Below, piece after piece: positions 61,029 through 64,000 of a stretch of 64,000 nt of DNA. The position numbers and the translations under genes are program-made. Source of the stretch: Triadica sebifera (taxonomy: Eukaryota; Streptophyta; Magnoliopsida; Malpighiales; Euphorbiaceae); NCBI GenBank assembly GCA_023653625.1, contig CM042898.1, positions 6,633,001 to 6,697,000 of the forward strand. Direction: 5' to 3'. Every line of letters begins with the position of its first letter. Within the stretch, counting starts at the first letter, position 1. The notes beneath the pieces were generated by a model. The model saw only the letters and a program-made list of their open reading frames with translations, made no database searches and was not told the DNA's origin.

Positions 61029-61482
61029 ATGGCATCATCTTCTTCAATTTCTTTAAATCAAAGTGAAGGCATTGAAGAAGGTGTTTCCCATATTCTGTGC
61101 CACTGCAACTTCGTCTCTCAAAGAAAGACATCATGGACTAAAGTTATCCCATGCTACAGGTTTTATGATTGTCCAAACTAAGAGGGTGTGGATTTTTTCA
61201 ATACTATTATGATGAAGTACCAAAATATCCATCAAGACTTTTTAATCAATTAAAGAAAGAAAAACAAAGAGCTTAAGAAGAAAATTGCAGCACTCCTGAG
61301 ACAGTATGATGACTGAAATAAAAGCCCTGTTAGTTGATAATGTTAGGTTAAAGAAAAAAAATTTGGACAACACAAAGGAGATGAAGACTATGTATAAGAG
61401 AATGAGAAATTTGATGGCTTTAAATATCATAAGTTGGAGTGTTTTTGTAATTTGTGCATCCATCATAATGTGTAAAAGTTGA
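61029..61482 (+). pseudogene. GRF-type zinc finger protein gene, broken
   Basis: The frame from 61029 (MASSSSISLNQSEG) contains CHCNFVSQRKTSWTKVIPCY, then RFYDCPN and a stop at 61179-61181. This is the first half of a GRF zinc finger (CxC...T.W...N.GR.F..C). The second half is readable in other frames: EGVDFF, then YYYDEVPKYPSRLFNQLKKE, a Lys-rich coiled segment, and a C-terminal hydrophobic stretch (NIISWSVFVICASIIM) ending in a TGA at 61480-61482. This is the layout of the small plant GRF proteins that end in a membrane anchor, often found in transposon-rich DNA. At least one stop and two frameshifts inactivate it. Confidence 0.75.
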
Positions 61483-61833
61483 AGACAGACCGTGAGCTTT
61501 TTATAAGGCAACACTGTGTGTTTTGTCATGCAGATGTAATAGCCCGATATTATGGAATGTAGTTCATATTGAAATGCATGTACTTTTGTCTATGTTAATC
61601 AAAATTTGATGTTGTATTTAGTATTTGATATTACAATTAGGTGTTAAGATTGATAATGCAATAGTGTAGTTATGTTGGTGTACTAAAAAGATAAATTGCA
61701 ACAAAGCAAATTATAAGAAGATAAATTGTAATAATTGGTATTTCATTAATTTAAAGTAAATTGTAATTACAAAGACATTGATATTCCATAAAAGAAGAAA
61801 AGGAAACATTTTATTTCATATACTATTAATATC
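61483..61833. other. AT-rich DNA, nothing recognised
   Basis: A tgtaatagcccgata at about 61537 echoes tgtaatgcccgata at about 61834, the latter resembling the start of a plant LTR. Confidence 0.3.
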
Positions 61834-63077
61834 TGTAATGCCCGATAATTAGGGCTTATAAGATATACTAGTGTTTGAAAAGAGAGAATGAGTGGACTAA
61901 GGTTTAAAATGATGAAAAACTGGAAAATGGTGTTTTTCATGAAAGTGAATGGATATTCATGCCCATAAAAGTTTTGAGTTTTCAAAATGGTAAAGTTTTA
62001 GAAGGATTCATAACCGTAAGGTATCATGATTGTGAATGTCATGGATTATGGTCTTATCCGTGAGAAGTTTGTCATGTGTGTGATATGAGGTGTTCACGTT
62101 CGCAAAGAATCCTTCACGCCTGTGAACAGTAGTTAGTGGAGTAGGTGAATAGAGCCGTATTTTTCTCTCTCATGCCTCTTTTTTTGCCCCTAACTGTTCC
62201 TCACTACCTTTTATCCTTCTAAACATGCTACCATTTTCTCTTTCACTTTCTTCTCCCTTCTCTCCTTCCTTTACCATGGAAGTTTCATAGATCAAGTGTG
62301 AGTGTAACATCCACCCAGCTAATCAATGATTACTCCTGACTAATCAAACGGATGTTATTAGTTACTATTTTATAAAACCTATGAAATTAAAACTTTTTCT
62401 TACAAAACTAATTTTATAAACCTATTTAAACATCAAAAACCATTTATAAACTTACATTAACTTGATCCAAATGATCCTTTTTATAAATCGTACTTTCATG
62501 CTCGACTTAAAATGACCCATTGTTTACAAAATACAACCTTTTATCAAAATGCAAATTTTTAACATAAAAATATTTATACAAAATGTTAAAATCTAAAACC
62601 ATGTTATGTACAAAGAAATCAACAAAGATGACATATCCACTGACTCTTTAAAATGTGCACTTATTCTCTTAAGTCAAATCCTGTCATCCCTTAGGCTTCG
62701 ACCTACGTATAGAAAATCTACACACTAAGCTATTGAAAGTTTAGTAGTACATATATGCATAAAAATTTAAATATGTAACCATACAATTCATATCATGGCA
62801 TATTATACATATTCTTATGTACTATCATACCATAAATATTATCTTAATGTATGGAAATACAATCACCATATCTTATAATAGCATTACATATAGCAAGCTT
62901 CCTAATACAACTGGTTCATAGTAACCTTAACTTTTCCTTTAATCCATCTTATTTGACTCATGACTTATCACTTTGTCAATTTTTGTTTCTTTTTTATGAT
63001 TATTTTGCTATTTCCCTAAACATGAGTTTCAACTTTCTTGTTTTAAAATCGCATGGAACTGAGGACTAATGGTGCTT
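61834..63077. other. Retrotransposon-like sequence, unassigned
   Basis: tgtaatgcccgataattagg (61834) and tgtaacatccacccagctaa (about 62304) both look like the TGTAA(C/T)..CC starts of plant gypsy LTRs. No paired LTR, primer site or coding domain was found inside the window, so these may be solo LTR pieces. Confidence 0.3.
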
Positions 63078-63576
63078 TTGTCACATCCGTCAATTTAGGC
63101 AACGGTCGACACGAGTGTTTTGCGACTAGACGTGCCGGACCGATCGGAAATCGTGCGTGTGCGGGACCAGAATTAAGCTGATATGACCGAAATCTAAATT
63201 GGGACCAAGAATAAATGAGAAATTTTAGTTTAAACACGTAACACTGATATTTTTACAAAAATTGATGAAAATGACGTCTAACTGTAAAAATTATGGAGTA
63301 TACCAGAACATAAAGAATGTTAAGGCGGACTTCCAGGTACAATTTGGTATCAAAACTCAAATTTTTAGGCCACCAAATTAAGAAAATAAAATTTAACTCA
63401 CGGACCCGGAAAAATGCGATTTTTGCTCTGGTACTCCAATTTTGAAACCGAATATACCAGAATGTAGAGAAAATTAATTCATGAATAATGGTATATTTAA
63501 TTGTTAAAGATTATATTATTCCGGATTTAGAATTAAGGGATTTAATATATGTATAGAAAATAAATTAAGACGATAA

Positions 63577-63630
<54 letters not shown>

Positions 63631-64000
63631 GGAAGAAGAAGTCAATTTTCGGCCATTAAAAGAAGAGGTGGAAGATTGATGGCAAATCCCTCAATCAACA
63701 TCACCTCCATAAATCAAATTTTGCATAGTTTAAAAATAACTAAACATTGGTTTCTTGAACAACAAAAATGCTCCAAGGAATGGTTGGCCATAGTTAGCTT
63801 GATACTCTCTCAATTGCTTTCAAACTATTCTAGATATTTCTTCAACTTTTTCTCTTTTCCTCTCTCAATCGTGCACTCCTTTTTCCTTCTTCCATCTTTC
63901 TCTTTCCTTTTTCTTTCATCTTTTTTCATTTCCATTTTCCTCTCCAAAAATTGAGCCATGTCTTTCCTTCTTTCCTCCATATTGTTTCAACAAGTTCTCA
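63078..64000. mobile_element. Possible LTR of a gypsy-like element truncated by the window edge
   Basis: It starts tgtcacatccgtcaa, an LTR-like TG terminus. The following 300 bases are GC-richer and non-coding and read like an LTR (repeated accag and accggac motifs). The partner LTR and internal region would lie beyond 64000. Confidence 0.35.
63576..63627. repeat. AAT microsatellite
   Basis: About 17 ATA/AAT triplets. Confidence 0.95.

Noticed and set aside
63676..63954. 92-codon plus-strand frame at the right edge
   Set aside because: Low-complexity Phe/Ser/Leu-rich end inside a probable LTR; no recognised domain.
1..64000. CRISPR arrays, bacterial operons, rRNA or tRNA gene clusters
   Set aside because: The window is plant nuclear DNA; repeats found are microsatellites, tandem duplications or transposon termini, and the only rRNA is a decayed fragment.

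Overview
This is nuclear DNA of a flowering plant, most likely a eudicot. It is AT-rich, its genes carry GT-AG introns, and it holds orthologues of recognisable plant families (WPP domain-associated protein, monoacylglycerol lipase, PIP2 aquaporin). It is dense with plant LTR retrotransposons, Mutator-like elements and a hAT-type MITE. I cannot name the species from sequence alone. The host genes I can support lie on the minus strand: a WPP domain-associated coiled-coil protein (1537-5241), a MAGL-type alpha/beta hydrolase (14287-15303), a Cys-rich protein of unknown function of which only the first exon is seen (48088-48370), and a four-exon PIP2 aquaporin (52574-55630).

The rest is mostly mobile DNA. 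6.4-13.8 kb is a decayed minus-strand Ty3/gypsy element; a 1.5 kb Mutator-like element with long terminal inverted repeats sits inside it. 17.6-19.5 kb holds a unit repeated three times, and 21.3-23.1 kb a tandem duplication. 24.6-31.5 kb is an old Ty1/copia element (297-bp LTRs, about a tenth diverged by eye) whose reading frame is broken and whose protease and integrase active sites are mutated. 42.2-44.1 kb is a second Mutator-like element, which carries a piece of an F-box gene (a Pack-MULE). 46.4-46.9 kb is a hAT-like MITE with a perfect 8-bp target duplication. 48.96-49.18 kb is a decayed fragment of 25S rRNA. A broken GRF zinc-finger gene lies at 61.0-61.5 kb, and LTR-like sequence runs off the right edge.

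The most striking object is a composite retroelement at 34031-40354. It joins two identical 233-bp LTR-plus-internal units of a miniature (TRIM-like) element to a complete chromodomain-bearing Ty3/gypsy element. The gypsy part has one intact 1546-residue gag-pol frame and two 581-bp LTRs in which I find no differences. The junction lies exactly at the tRNA-Met primer-binding site shared by both. The only flanking direct repeat (ctaa) brackets the whole composite, so it appears to have inserted as one unit. It interrupts the DNA-binding domain of a GARP/MYB-like transcription factor gene that was already carrying a nonsense codon. The miniature element also shares its polypurine region and a scrap of the gypsy 3' coding end, which suggests descent from that gypsy family or mobilisation by it.

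The host genes show no functional clustering; this is an ordinary gene-poor plant interval shaped by nested insertions of very different ages.
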